This document shows positions 18,401 to 27,772 of a stretch of DNA of 27,772 nucleotides, one piece after another. The stretch lies in assembly GCA_003427395.1 (NCBI GenBank), contig BFEA01000811.1:309305-337076 (forward strand), written 5' to 3'. Each line of letters opens with the position of its first letter. Positions within the stretch are counted from its first letter, which is position 1. Below the pieces are notes generated by a model. It did not search any database. It had not been told where the DNA came from and was given only the letters and a program-made list of their open reading frames with translations. Source of the DNA: Chara braunii. Taxonomy: Eukaryota > Streptophyta > Charophyceae > Charales > Characeae. A program made the position numbers and the translations under genes.

Positions 18401-19474
18401 GGGTTGTACCCCTGACCCTGCACTGCGACCCGGCACTTGAGGTGTTACCATGCAATCCAGCAAATCCGACATCCAAGGTGCCCAGCAATTCAGGCCATAT
18501 ACTGTAGACCCTATGTGGGGCAAAGCAGAGCCAAGCAGGGGTGGACTTTGCATTACATTCACTGCAAATAGCGACACCTTTGAGCCCAAAGACCAAAATA
18601 CAAGAAAGTGACAGTGACTGGATGTCCACCCAAATAAAGAAACGTGGAAGGGAGGGCGTGAGTCCAAGTAAGAATTCAAAAACTCTGGAAGGAAAACGTT
18701 GTAGAGAACTACAACACGAATAAGAGAGAATCCCCATGTGAAACCCAAGACCACACTCAAGATGGTGGACCCACTTCACAATGCTTTCAGGTAGACTCCG
18801 ATATGTGGGATACCATTCTCACTCCTTCATCACAACTGCCCCCGAACCTAGTTCCCCAAACTGGCGTTTTACCCAACCTTGATTTGTTGAACCTCAGGCT
18901 AGGGAGGAGCTCCATTTTTGTTTCATGACAGATTCTTGCTGTTGCGATCTGCAGTCCGGTGCTTCATCGAGGCCAGTTGACACCTTAATCAGAGAGTCAA
19001 TCACCAGAATTTCCTCCTCCCAACCACCCACCACAGCACCGTACACAATTCAACCACTCTAGCTCATTTGTTATCACTCCTGCTCATGAACTTCCGCACA
19101 CAAGTCGTTGCTAGGCTCTACTCATCACAAGCATTCCATTCCTTTTTCTCGTTTCAACTCGTTCGTGTGAAACCACTTGCTCTGTGCGCATACAGCATAC
19201 ACACACTACGACCTCTATCAAATTTTGCACAGCCAGAGAGTTCCAGATAGTTCCATCATCTTTTGACAATGTGGTTATCCTCTTGGCAATCCTCACTGCA
19301 ACCATCAAATCCCCATCCCATTCATCCACTGGACAACCACACTAACTGTCCGTCCCTCTTAGGCCAGTCGTTACAGCACTCAGTCAGAAAGCCCGATCAC
19401 CACAAGAAAGAGCAGGTAAATATGACAACATGAGGGTATGCGATCTGAATCAAGGTGAGAACGTCGTTGCTTAC
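15427..19474. other. No recognisable gene; intron or intergenic DNA
   Basis: Neither strand shows a domain, a long frame or an obvious transposon. A weak direct repeat (GCATAGTTT(T/G)CAAGTTTCCA at 17288 and 17426) and AT-rich TATTCCA motifs occur at 17205-17440. A C-rich run lies at 18181-18200. If the PWI gene continues downstream, part of this is its intron. Confidence 0.4.
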
Positions 19475-19561
19475 GATTTTTCTTTGGTGCTCAGCTTCAG
19501 CTTCTTTATCTGCCTCCTCTCGCTTTCGCATGATTTCTGCTCTGATCCACTCCTCCTCCGC
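19475..19561 (-). CDS. SRRM1: SRRM1-like PWI gene, exon following the PWI domain
   Basis: This 87-nt exon has acceptor CTTGCTACAG and donor ATC|GTAAGC, phase 0 at both ends. It encodes AEEEWIRAEIMRKREEAD and then KEAEAEHQRKI, a charged helix. Its start joins in frame to the ETRQKK end of the upstream exon. In plant and animal SRRM1-type proteins, a basic/acidic helical linker follows the PWI domain in the same way and leads to an Arg/Ser-rich tail. No RS-rich exon was found to the left, so the rest of the gene is either unrecognised here or beyond recognition. Confidence 0.8.
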
Positions 19562-19751
19562 CTGTAGCAAGGAGGTAGAGACATTGGCGGCCCACAAAGC
19601 ACTACCAATCAGACAGTGATGCACAAACGGACTTGTCATAAAAAAAATGCTGCCAAGCTTTATGGCAAACTGAGAGACGACAGGGAAAAGACTTCAGTGA
19701 TCTTTTCAGTGTCGTGGAGCTAAATGAGACAGGTAGAAGAGTAACCATCAA

Positions 19752-20811
19752 TGCAATAAATCGCATTTTCCCAGAGGGGCTGTACACTAAGTGTTTGGCT
19801 TTGCAGGTTGTTTTCTTGTTTCGAGCCTTGTGGGATTTGATCCGGTGACCTGTAACTCATGTGTTTTGTTTGTGAGTGTTGTGCCCTATGGAACTTGATC
19901 CCTGAGTCTGGCAGTAGTAGTCTCTGTTTGGTAGCCTTAGGCCATTCCGCCTTTTCCTTTTGCCTTGTCATAGGTCTAGGTCCCTTTTTCTCCCTGTTTA
20001 GATATAGATGAGTCTTGGGTTGTTGTCTCTGGAGTCCATCGTAGGTCTAGGCAGAGAGTAGAAGTAGCGGGCAGGAAATCTGGTTCGGGTCTTTTAACGT
20101 TTTCGTTGGCTGGGGAAACTCTGCCCATCCGTTGCTGGAGCGCTGCTGCGCTATTTTGGGCAAGGTCATCTTCTTCCTCAAAGCCCAGCCATAGCTGCGG
20201 GTTGGGAAACGAAGTTGAACATCGCACTGCTGCTATTTCGCACCTCTGCATGAGAGCTTCCACAGGACTGTGTTGTTGGGTTTGGGCGCTGCCATTTTCC
20301 ACTTGGCAGCCTTATCTGCTGTTTCTCCTCACCAGGAACTCCATCTTCTTCGAAGTGCTGGATCAGTTGTCTCCTTCTTCATCAGGACTTCCAGCGCTGC
20401 ACTTTCGTGCGCGCGCTGAGCTGATGCTCCTGTCATTGGGGTTGCTGGTTCAGATTGGCACGTTGTGACAGCTGTAGGGTTACTGCTGCTACGGCAGCCA
20501 TAGCCGGGGGTATGAGGTGGCCAGGAGGAGGAAGAAGACTTCTGCATACTTCACTTGTTTTTGGTTGTTCGGGGTTGTTGTAAACGCGGTTGCGATTCTT
20601 GGAACAAGTCATCTGGATTGATTGGAGGAGGACCAGGGATTGCAGAATTGAAATTCGTTATTCAATTCTCTGTGTACTTCGAGCTTCCGCTGTACATATC
20701 TTCTCTCCGGTTTTGTGTGGATTTGCCTCCTCCGATTCTACTCTGCAATTGCATAGTGCATGGGAGCGTGTGAATTCGTTGTGGATTGAACTTCAATCTG
20801 CAGGGATGTCA
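19752..20811 (+). mobile_element. LTR copy C (1,060 bp) inside an intron of the PWI gene
   Basis: The segment starts TGCAATAAATCG and ends GATGTCA. It follows LTR copy B throughout at lower identity: GGGCTGTACACTA, TGATCCGGTGACCTGTAAC, GGTCTAGGTCC, then GTTGTTGTAAACGC and GTGCATGGGAGCGTGTG. No primer-binding site follows and no polypurine tract precedes it, so it behaves as a solo LTR. The flanking 5-mers (ATCAA, TGTAA) do not match, so a target duplication is not visible. It is antisense to the host gene and sits in the intron 19562-21966. Confidence 0.72.
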
Positions 20812-21966
20812 TGTAAGTCAGGCTGGTCATTGGGATAGATCAAGGCCAAATTGAGGGCCAGCCTGCACTCTCCAACAATTATGTTACTCTAACAAAAACA
20901 AATTCCGGTCTATGCCAGACCACCTTATACCCCAGCGGGCCATGGCCCTACCGGCCAAGCGGGTTAATATCCTGAAACAGGAACCGACAGGTCAAGGACA
21001 CCATGCCTGAGAGGAGGGGTTATATGTTAACGAACAGGCATAGGACCACATGCATTGAGGGGTTGAGGAGGGGGGTGTGAGGGGGGTGTCTGGGGGAAGT
21101 CGTCAACTGTTCATCATAGCGATTAGCATTCAGATCCTCCTATTGAACCTTGAATTCCATGACAGGCATAGGACCACATGCATTGTGACCTCATGATAAG
21201 CGTGGTTAATCGTCCTTCACTTCTTGACAGAATATCCCATTAGACGAAGAGTTAGAGAGTGAAGCAAGGATTGGAAAGTCACTCATAGGACAGGTTTTGT
21301 GGCTCCAAGGCCGACAAGAGTAAAGAGGTGCTGGCCTCAAGGAGAACTGCTTTACATCTGTTGTTTAATTGATTACCAAAAAGCCCCTTGTGTGTTCGAG
21401 ACAATGATGAGAACAGCATTTAATTAAACACCAAAGAGCATCTGGTCCGAACTACACGCAACATGAGAGAAAGCTAAACATGAGGAAATGCATGGATGCC
21501 ATAGAAGCGGCCGACGAGAACAGCATATCATTTGATAGGGATATCTGATGACTCCACAGCTAAGAGAGCGATTAAACTCCTCAAACCATAACGGTCTCCA
21601 GTAACCGCTGAGCGCGAGTAATACTTCTTCTGAGGACCATCAAACAGCGTACACCACAGTTGCTCACAACAAACATAACTACCACAAAGCAACCCCCAAT
21701 CCAACAACTGTAAACTGGCAGCACGGGACATTTGCCCACGTTCTTCATGTCAAGAAGGAAAAATATTGCACATGACGTGCTCCAACCCCCGCCCAGACAT
21801 ACACTAGCCCACCACCGACCCTCCGATCCTCCCATAGCAAACAGAAGGACATCACACAGCACTTATATCCAGGGACCTTCCATATCCATTTATCAGACCA
21901 TGAGATTCATACTGCAGCACACCTGCCATCTTCATCATCATTCACGTCAGGCTTTTTGTCACCTAC
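20812..21966. other. Intron sequence of the PWI gene, no other feature except a 24-bp repeat
   Basis: This is the part of the intron upstream (in gene sense) of LTR C. It contains ACAGGCATAGGACCACATGC(ATTG) at 21034 and again at 21162, and a G-rich stretch at 21060-21095. The frames at 21528-21862 end in stops and carry no motif. Confidence 0.6.
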
Positions 21967-22158
21967 CTTCTTCTGCCGTGTTTCTTCTGCTTTCTCGTCC
22001 AAAAATTGTTGCGGAATGCCACTGACATTCTTCTGCGCACTAATCAGTAGGCTCCACAATTCTTTCATGAACTTCCCAGTATTCTTTTCCAGAAATCCAG
22101 TGAGCTGAATCTGTATCATCTTGCCATCAATCTGCAAAATTTTGCCATCTACGCCTTG
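21967..22158 (-). CDS. SRRM1: SRRM1-like PWI gene, exon with the second half of the PWI domain
   Basis: This exon encodes KMIQIQLTGFLEKN, then GKFMKELWSLLISAQKNVSG and IPQQFLDEKAEETRQKK. That is the second half of the PWI fold as found in SRRM1 (SRm160), a nuclear splicing coactivator whose PWI domain binds RNA and DNA. The donor is AAG|GTAGGT. Two in-frame acceptors are possible. TTTCATTCCTGCAG, with a strong pyrimidine tract, places the start at 22158. AAAATTTTGCAG would start at 22131, skip nine codons (QGVDGKILQ) and give the spacing more usual in the family. Phase 0 joins it to the exon at 23111-23233. Confidence 0.9.
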
Positions 22159-23110
22159 CTGCAGGAATGAAACAGAAAACACACACTGGGTGAGGCGTTC
22201 AGGCCAAAAAAGGACTTGGTCTCCTTTCAAAAAACCCTGTTCTCGCAGTGTACTTAACAGTTTCCTGATGGGTGCATGCAACACCAATCTAGGACTTCAT
22301 ACTTCGCAATTTTTTTATTGCGCCCATGCAAAATTTGGGTACCTAGGAAGAAGAATTTGGACAATACGTGATATCTTCTTCTTTTCTTTGCTTAGCTCTA
22401 GTCCGAGCGTACTTAGATCCAACAGCACAACTCACAGCCAGCATCTCGTTCTCATTTCGACAGACACACACACAACCGTTTTCCCCTACGTCATTATCAC
22501 TGTATCTACAAAGAAGTTGCCCCAAATACAGCCATACTGACTGTGTGTTCTATCCGATGAAAAGACACTAGTTCTTAGTTCTTTGGGCACCACAACGTGT
22601 TTCGGTCTGCCTTGATGTCCATCGGTTACACAGAGGACAGCATATCTTCCACTCTCATTCCTCGAACAAAGTAAATCTTCAACTGAGAAACTCAAACTTG
22701 GACTTAAACGTAGGGCTTCCAACACTCATCCACAACAACGGGAAGATCTCTCACATACAACACCCTGTATGCACCAATCCAGAGATAATGAGGACAGGAC
22801 TAGAACCAAGGATGACGATATTATACAACAATGACGACCTCAAGAAGAGGATGGTAGTCGCGTCAGAATGTGGGGACCACCATTTCGTATGCAATACACC
22901 CCCAATACCTCCTCCACAGAGGGACCAACCAACCACCACAAGCGAGGGTATGACAAAGCAAGAAAACTGCAGAGGCCTAACAAATAGGGCACATGAACTC
23001 TTTGCAACACCAAAAAGATGCTTTGAATGGTCATCAATTATGGCCCGACGAGGTCTGAAACCACAGCATAGCGTCAAGAATCATAGATGAGGTGATTGGC
23101 TAGCACAGAC
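22159..23110 (-). other. Intron between the two PWI-domain exons
   Basis: This GT-AG intron (GTCTGT...CTGCAG, minus strand) has no recognisable insert. Open frames at 22121-22725 and 22698-23090 show no domain. Confidence 0.75.
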
Positions 23111-23233
23111 CTTTTTCTCCAAAAGTGTGTAGATGAAGTTTATTAATACATCATCCTCAAATCCAAGGAAATCCTTCACACGCTTCGCTATCCAGGGCTT
23201 GATGACATCCATGTTCACCTTCGATACATCAAC
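23111..23233 (-). CDS. SRRM1: SRRM1-like PWI gene, exon with the first half of the PWI domain
   Basis: This 123-nt exon has acceptor GAATGATCGCAG and donor AAG|GTCTGT, phase 0 at both ends. It encodes VDVSKVNMDVIKPWIAKRVK and then DFLGFEDDVLINFIYTLLEKK. It contains the name-giving P-W-I residues and the GFEDD turn typical of SRRM1-type domains rather than PRPF3 or RBM25 ones. Together with the next exon it gives a complete PWI domain of about 100 residues. In known homologues a short N-terminal exon precedes this one. None was found in the remaining 4.5 kb, so that exon is either too degenerate to see or lies outside. The product should act in nuclear pre-mRNA splicing. Confidence 0.92.
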
Positions 23234-24916
23234 CTGCGATCATTCAAATCACAACGTTTGCTTAATTGACTTCACAACGTCTGCAACAAGGACGAGGAGG
23301 AGGAGGAGGTTACACTACGCATGACCCCGGCAAAAACAAAACTCTCCTTTCCGGTTTCGGGCATTCACAAACTTGCAACTCTAACACGAGGGCAAGCAAA
23401 CGAAAACGGCCAAGGGGAACAATGTCACAATTTCCCAGGAAATGAGACTTGCGCTAGACCTGCTCTGTCAGTCTCGCCAATGAAGGCGACCCCTTCCCAC
23501 CCCCCAACCCCCCTCCCAAAATCTTCCACAGCAGACTTTCTCTTTTCAATGTAGCACGTGCATGTTACATTTCCTCTTAGACAGCTTCACCTGCTCTCTT
23601 CTTTTTTTTTTTCTTTCCCGAGACACCTCCTCTCCCCTCCTCTTGCCATGCAAAAACAAAACCAAACACAAAATCCCTCTTCGTCTTATTGCCCCACTTT
23701 CTCCATCACTTCAATATATTACAACGGGGATTTGAAGAGAAAAGGGCAAAATCTCATTCCCTGTCCACCCATCTACTCCTCCACTCGCTACCCCTCTGCC
23801 TCCGCCCTTCTCCTGGCACTTCCTGAACCTCTAGACCCTTTCACTTCCCTCCTCCTCCTGTTACTCCAATCATCCACCCCTCTTATACAAACGCTAACCC
23901 ACTTCCTCCGCCTTTCTCCTGGGCACTTCCTCAACCTCTAGACCCTTGCCGTTCTCCTTCCCTTCCCACTCTTCAATCACATATCAACTTCCCTCTTCAC
24001 CGGAATAGAAAGCCCGGTTATAACCGCTGTATCCAAGTCGTAAAGTACCCCTAACACAGTCACAATGAGCGGGTGGTTCCTATTCGGATGAAGACGGTAG
24101 CTCATCACCGTGCTCATCACCGTCATGCATGATTATGTATTTTATTTTCCTTCAAATAGACCGTTCTTCTCATCAATCATCGTTGACAACTCTATGCCTT
24201 TCCTCTCATGTCCCCCCACAATCCTGCATATCGTGCTCTCATCCCGCAGGTGCCAAAAAGCATGCATGCTGGCAACTGGGATAACAAACGGAAAAGCACC
24301 ACAAAAGACAACAAAACTATACATTTTCCACTGGGTCAAAAAAAAGAAGAGGAGAAGACACAAACAAAAACTCCCTCTTCTTCCTCCACCGCTTCTCGAT
24401 TCACATCCTCCTGCTCCTCCAGCGACCACCTCCGCATATCCGCAACAACAACTGCGTAATAAAAGGGGGGGGAAGTCCTGCTCCTTTCCGTCTCCTTACC
24501 ACTATGATCGTTTTCCCTCCCTCCTCCTCTCCTTAATTCTCCTCCTCCTCCTCCTCCCCCTCCTCGTCCTCCGTCCGTATATTCGAAGAGAAACAGCACA
24601 CACTCCTGTGATATAGGCAACAGCGTGTTCAAACCGACAACATACTGCAGCTAGCCCACATATTGCTGCACCCACGGCGCATGGTACTGCACCGATCGTC
24701 CGTAGCACTACACCTAGACCACAAAGCACTGCACTTAGCTCGGCTCCCCACCTCTGCACCCCTTTTCTCCGTGTCCCGCCTCATCCTCCTACACATGCTC
24801 CTCCTTCATTTCTCTCCCGCATCATATTTTTTCTCTATCATACTGGAAAGGAAAGTGCTTGATGTAACTGAAAACAAACTGAAAGTCCGGCAAAAGCGAG
24901 GCAATGAGGTAGACAA

Positions 24917-24918
<2 letters not shown>
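23234..24918. other. Pyrimidine-rich DNA without a recognised gene
   Basis: Strong C+T excess on the plus strand (23480-23960 and 24370-24580, many CCTCCTC and CTTCC motifs) yields long low-complexity frames such as 23558-23941 and 24110-24616. No start-domain combination is credible. In gene sense this may be the first intron or the upstream region of the PWI gene. Confidence 0.45.
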
Positions 24919-24982
<64 letters not shown>

Positions 24983-24983
24983 N

Positions 24984-25070
<87 letters not shown>
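24919..25070. repeat. (TC)n microsatellite, 152 bp, containing an N
   Basis: The tract is an essentially pure TC dinucleotide repeat, interrupted only by an N at 24983. The N and the length suggest the true repeat number is unresolved. ORFs across it (Leu-Ser or Arg-Glu repeats) are artefacts. Confidence 0.98.
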
Positions 25071-25074
<4 letters not shown>

Positions 25075-25867
25075 CGTTCCGTTTAGAACGAATACAGAAT
25101 AGTAGATCTGCAAGTCGCACTCACGGAGGTTGCATACTTGATACGCCTGAAATGATTATTACGTCGATAGACCACATTGATGCAAGCCGTCATTTTTTAT
25201 TTTTTTTTATTTTTTTACACCAACTTTGCAATTCATAATAACCAGAAAGGAGGCCGGGAATTCCTCCACAAACAACCCAGAAAAACAATGCTCGGACCAT
25301 TACCCCGCTTTAGGTGCAGGCACTGGAGAAAAGGATTTCAGGCAGAGATTGGCCACATCTCAGACCACTGCACCGAAAAACCTCCAGTCCTGGGAAACAA
25401 AAGTGACCACAAGGCCTTAAAAGCCACACAAACCAAAAAAGAACCTCGGACACCTAAACCATATTTTGAAGTACTATTACCTTGCAGCTTCCCTGGGCGA
25501 ATTCTACACTCGTGGTCTTCACCATGCTCTTATGAGCTTGGCGGGGCGGTGTACACACAACGGTCTCCGAGAAACAGCGTACCGTTTACATAGCCAATCT
25601 CAAGTGCCCATGGACTGTTTTGTCCTAACTAACACAGACATGGTAGTAATCACACAAAGTTTTATCGTCTTGTAATTCAGTAAATGGATGGAGGCTGCAC
25701 TCTTGCTGTTGCAGGTCCCCTAGTTTTCTCTTCCCACGGTGTTCCGTATATGATTTTCCACAACAGAAACAAAAAATGTCATTCCCTTTATTATTTATCA
25801 AAATGTTCTCAGTTTTAAAATCGATTCAAAATTCTGAAAGACGTAATTGGTTGCATTACTACTGGAG
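25071..25867. other. No recognisable gene
   Basis: A plus-strand frame of 138 codons (25177-25593) is present but has no motif and includes a T-rich run. The minus strand has possible splice-like AAG|GTAATA near 25483, with no interpretable exon before it. Confidence 0.35.
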
Positions 25868-25870
25868 TAT

Positions 25871-25992
25871 GGGCCTCGCTGCACTACTCTCGAAATGTGC
25901 AAAACGAGAGTGAATCGTCCGCTAGAATATGGAAAGATACACGGCCATGATTTTTGTATTTTGTGCATTTCAAGAGTAGTGCAGCGAGGCCC
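25871..25992 (+). mobile_element. Intact fold-back DNA transposon (MITE) M1, with TAT target duplication
   Basis: This 122-bp element has 34-bp terminal inverted repeats (25871-25904 and 25959-25992) matching at 31 of 34 positions. They begin GGGCCTCGCTGCACTACTCT. TAT lies directly on both sides (25868-25870, 25993-25995). It has the same length and interior as M2-M4. It has no coding capacity and would need a transposase from elsewhere. Confidence 0.88.
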
Positions 25993-26050
25993 TATGTCCG
26001 CCCACTTTCGTTGGGATGTCCTGGCACTTGCAGTGTCTTCGTGATTTTGG

Positions 26051-27170
26051 CGCATGACCTTAATGACCATCCTCATATTTCTGCCTTCATTTTGCACAGA
26101 CCCGGCATTATATGGCCTTCGTTCGTGCAGCTGCCCAGTGGGAACTGTGGGATGGTGGGACGATGATTCAGGCTATTGTCGAATGAATTCAGGCTATAAA
26201 TGAATTTTTGCGTGCATTGCCGAATCATACCTTATTCTGGATTGTTGACCGGCTCTCGTGTGACACCTGTCGGGACAGGGACGCGGTGCACCTTGGCCGC
26301 GGAATCCATCATCTATGCCATCACCATTAACAATCTATTGCGGCCGCCGCCGTCTGTGCCGAACGGCGTCCAACATTTCCTCATTGTACACATCCCTATC
26401 ACCCAGATATTCGTTGTCCCTTTTGTGCGCAAGGACGCTATCAGGACTGCATGATGCCGCACTGCAATGAGCGTCCTGCTGTTTTTTTGACATGTGGACA
26501 TCATGTCTTTTGTCAGGACTGTTTTGATGGGATGGTCCGTGCTAGCCGTCCTGCGGAATGCTGTGCTGGCGCAGCTCTCCTTGGGTATCCTTGTGAACAT
26601 CCACGTCATACTCAGCGTGCATGTCCTATCTGCCGGGGTGGGGGCTCCTCTTCCTGAATGGCCGATAGAATCAAGCAGGTCAGGAGCAACACTAACTGTA
26701 GGACAGATGAAGCTTTTGACAATACCAACAGATACGGAGTTGAAGAAAGAAGGGAAAATTTTTGAAAAAACGAAACGAAAAAAAGAACAAATTGCCGAAG
26801 AAAAAGAAAAAATACGTTGAACTTTGTTGTGACAGTGGCAATTGGTTTGTCTGCGGGATGTGTCACTTGCTTTGTTTGACAGATAGGTCTTCTTCCTCTT
26901 TCCTTGTCCTTTCTTTCTTTGACTGGATCCTGAGGTTTGGTTTCCTCCTCATTTTCTTTACCTCTTTTTTGCCTTTTGGCTGGCAGTGCAAGTGGGTCCT
27001 TGTGACACACGGGGAAGGGGGCAGTCAGCGCTCAACCTGTCATCGACGTGGCTGGCTCTGTACGTAAGAGGTGATGAACAGGCGGACCTTTCCTTCCTTA
27101 CTTCTTTCCTTTTTTTTGTTTTGTCTTTGTTCGCCTTTGCGCTCCGATTCACAGTGTGACAATACAATAT
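26051..27170 (+). pseudogene. RING-family copy R4: USP-like His box, two RING-like modules, downstream exon
   Basis: This is the longest copy. First comes HPHISAFILHRPG. After loss of one base, HYMAF and QWELWDGGTMIQAI follow, resembling a ubiquitin-specific protease His box. Module 1 (26259-26426) has CDTC, a position where R3 has Cys but R4 has Arg, HHLCHHH and RCPFC. Module 2 (26448-26633) has CMMPHC, LTCGHHVFCQDC, ECCAGAALLGYPC and ACPIC, and is intact in one frame from Met 26451 to the stop at 26657. In-frame stops occur at 26184 (TGA, inside a 21-bp duplication) and 26328 (TAA). A pyrimidine-rich segment ending GGCTGGCAG leads to a second exon-like piece at 26987 (CKWVLVTHGEG). It is probably a pseudogene, although module 2 alone could be expressed. 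Confidence 0.7.
26451..26657 (+). CDS. Open frame for one RING-like zinc finger (within R4)
   Basis: The 68 codons begin two residues after the first Cys. They hold C-x-x-H-x-x-C-x-x-C (CGHHVFCQDC) and the final C-P-I-C-R. The pattern is close to a C3HC4/C3HHC4 RING, in which two zinc ions are bound cross-brace fashion and an E2 enzyme is contacted. The first Cys pair has four residues between ligands instead of two, and the leading Cys lies upstream of this Met. Translation of this frame alone is not demonstrated; it may only be the best preserved part of the R4 pseudogene. Confidence 0.45.
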   Translation: MMPHCNERPAVFLTCGHHVFCQDCFDGMVRASRPAECCAGAALLGYPCEHPRHTQRACPICRGGGSSS

Positions 27171-27387
27171 ATAACCACAAGGTCATTTTTCACCCAAAAT
27201 GGAACGGGGAGAGGGCGGGGGAGGAAGCGGGGGGGAAGAGAGACAGGAGGTAAGTAAGGATGAGGACTTTAGTGAACGAGTCCGGCCACTGAAGTTCCCA
27301 CGTACATAGTGGTTCGTCATCTCTGAGGATTCAGTAGGGAAGAGGACTTCAGTGCGGACTGCTGCGCGTACCACTGAGTATCTCTTA
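27171..27387. other. No recognisable gene
   Basis: A G-rich patch (27206-27245) is followed by short related motifs (GAGGACTTTAGTG, GAGGACTTCAGTG; GACTGCTGCGCG at 27356 and 27446). These indicate small local duplications beside the inverted repeat. Confidence 0.5.
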
Positions 27388-27532
27388 GCGGAGTCTAGGT
27401 GTTCGAAAGGAACGGGAACTGAGGATTTTGGCATTTTGGTGAAATGACTGCTGCGCGCGCTAGTTAGCGATCTCTCTTCCTTCTCCCGCCAAAATCCTCA
27501 GTTCCCGTTTCTTTCGCCCACCTAGACTCCGC
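27388..27532. repeat. Inverted repeat, 45-bp arms around a 55-bp loop
   Basis: The left arm 27388-27432 (GCGGAGTCTAGGTG...GAACTGAGGATTTTGGC) is the reverse complement of 27488-27532 at 42 of 45 positions. Both arms have equal length without gaps. No target duplication is evident at the outer ends. It could be a fold-back element unrelated to M1-M4, or a large cruciform-forming site. Confidence 0.85.
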
Positions 27533-27772
27533 TCGCGCTCTCTATATCCCCTCTATCTCTCGAACACGAATTGCCTCCCTCGCATCGTCATCTCTTCTAT
27601 CTTCTTGTTCGACTATCCTGTCTTTCCTGTCCCTTTCTATTCCATTTTCTTCCCTCCACTCTCCACCCCCATCCTCTCCTCTCCATCTCTTCTGAAAAAT
27701 TCCTCTGCCCGCTCTGCTCCTCTCTACGCCCTCCCTCCCCTGCTCCCGCCCCATCTCGCCACCCCCATCCTC
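27533..27772. other. Pyrimidine-rich window end
   Basis: The plus strand is about three quarters C+T (CTCTCC, CCCTCC). The minus-strand frame 27542-27754 (Arg/Glu/Gly-rich) is a composition artefact. A pyrimidine-rich leader or promoter of a gene to the right is possible but unsupported. Confidence 0.35.

Noticed and set aside
19747-20816. Target-site duplication around LTR copy C
   Set aside because: The adjacent 5-mers ATCAA and TGTAA do not match under the chosen ends.
24663-25238. Long ORFs across the TC tract (Leu-Ser or Arg-Glu repeats)
   Set aside because: They are translations of a dinucleotide microsatellite containing an N.
25871-27170. R4 as cargo of a large transposon with GGGCCTCG ends
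   Set aside because: M1 already has both ends within 122 bp, and no further matching terminus was found to the right of R4.
23234-27772. First exon of the SRRM1-like gene
   Set aside because: I looked on the minus strand for the N-terminal sequence typical of this family, with a donor in phase 0, and found no credible match.
1-27772. CRISPR array, tRNA or rRNA genes, bacterial operon features
   Set aside because: No regularly spaced direct repeats, cloverleaf sequences or rRNA motifs were seen. The spliced gene and the retroelements indicate a nuclear eukaryotic genome.

Overview
This window is nuclear DNA of a eukaryote from the green lineage. It is dense in repeats and poor in genes. The best organism guess is a streptophyte alga such as Chara. 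Three things support this: a mitochondrial cob fragment with a group II intron and green-type residues ([16 protein letters not shown]), a spliced nuclear gene for an SRRM1-type PWI splicing protein with GT-AG introns of up to 2.4 kb, and heavy load of decayed Ty3/gypsy elements. The species assignment is inference.

Layout. 1-503: minus-strand fragment (R1) of a dispersed RING-finger sequence family, joined to a truncated LTR (504-777). 778-5530: decayed Ty3/gypsy element on the minus strand, in order gag, protease, RT, RNase H, integrase. Its gag is interrupted by a nuclear copy of mitochondrial DNA (about 4685-4966) carrying the end of a group II intron and part of cob. 5660-7260: no recognisable gene. 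7287-8269: broken coiled-coil ORF, minus strand. 8366-8765: RING family fragment R2. 8814-9901: complete-looking LTR with a primer-binding site after it. 10669-12090: microsatellites, tandem duplications and four copies of a short fold-back DNA transposon, one with a visible empty site. 12272-12990: RING family copy R3, minus strand. 13000-19470: mostly unrecognised, with a possible Ala-rich exon at 15251-15426. 19475-23233: three exons of the PWI gene, minus strand, with a third LTR copy inside an intron. 23500-25070: pyrimidine-rich DNA ending in a 152-bp (TC)n tract. 25871-25992: intact fold-back element. 26051-27170: longest RING family copy (R4). 27388-27532: another inverted repeat.

The only well-supported host gene is the PWI/SRRM1-like one. 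The most unusual item is the RING family. Its two longer copies show a segment resembling the His box of a ubiquitin-specific protease, followed by two successive RING-like zinc-binding modules. All copies are broken, and an intron-like segment is kept in three of them, so they spread as DNA rather than through processed mRNA.
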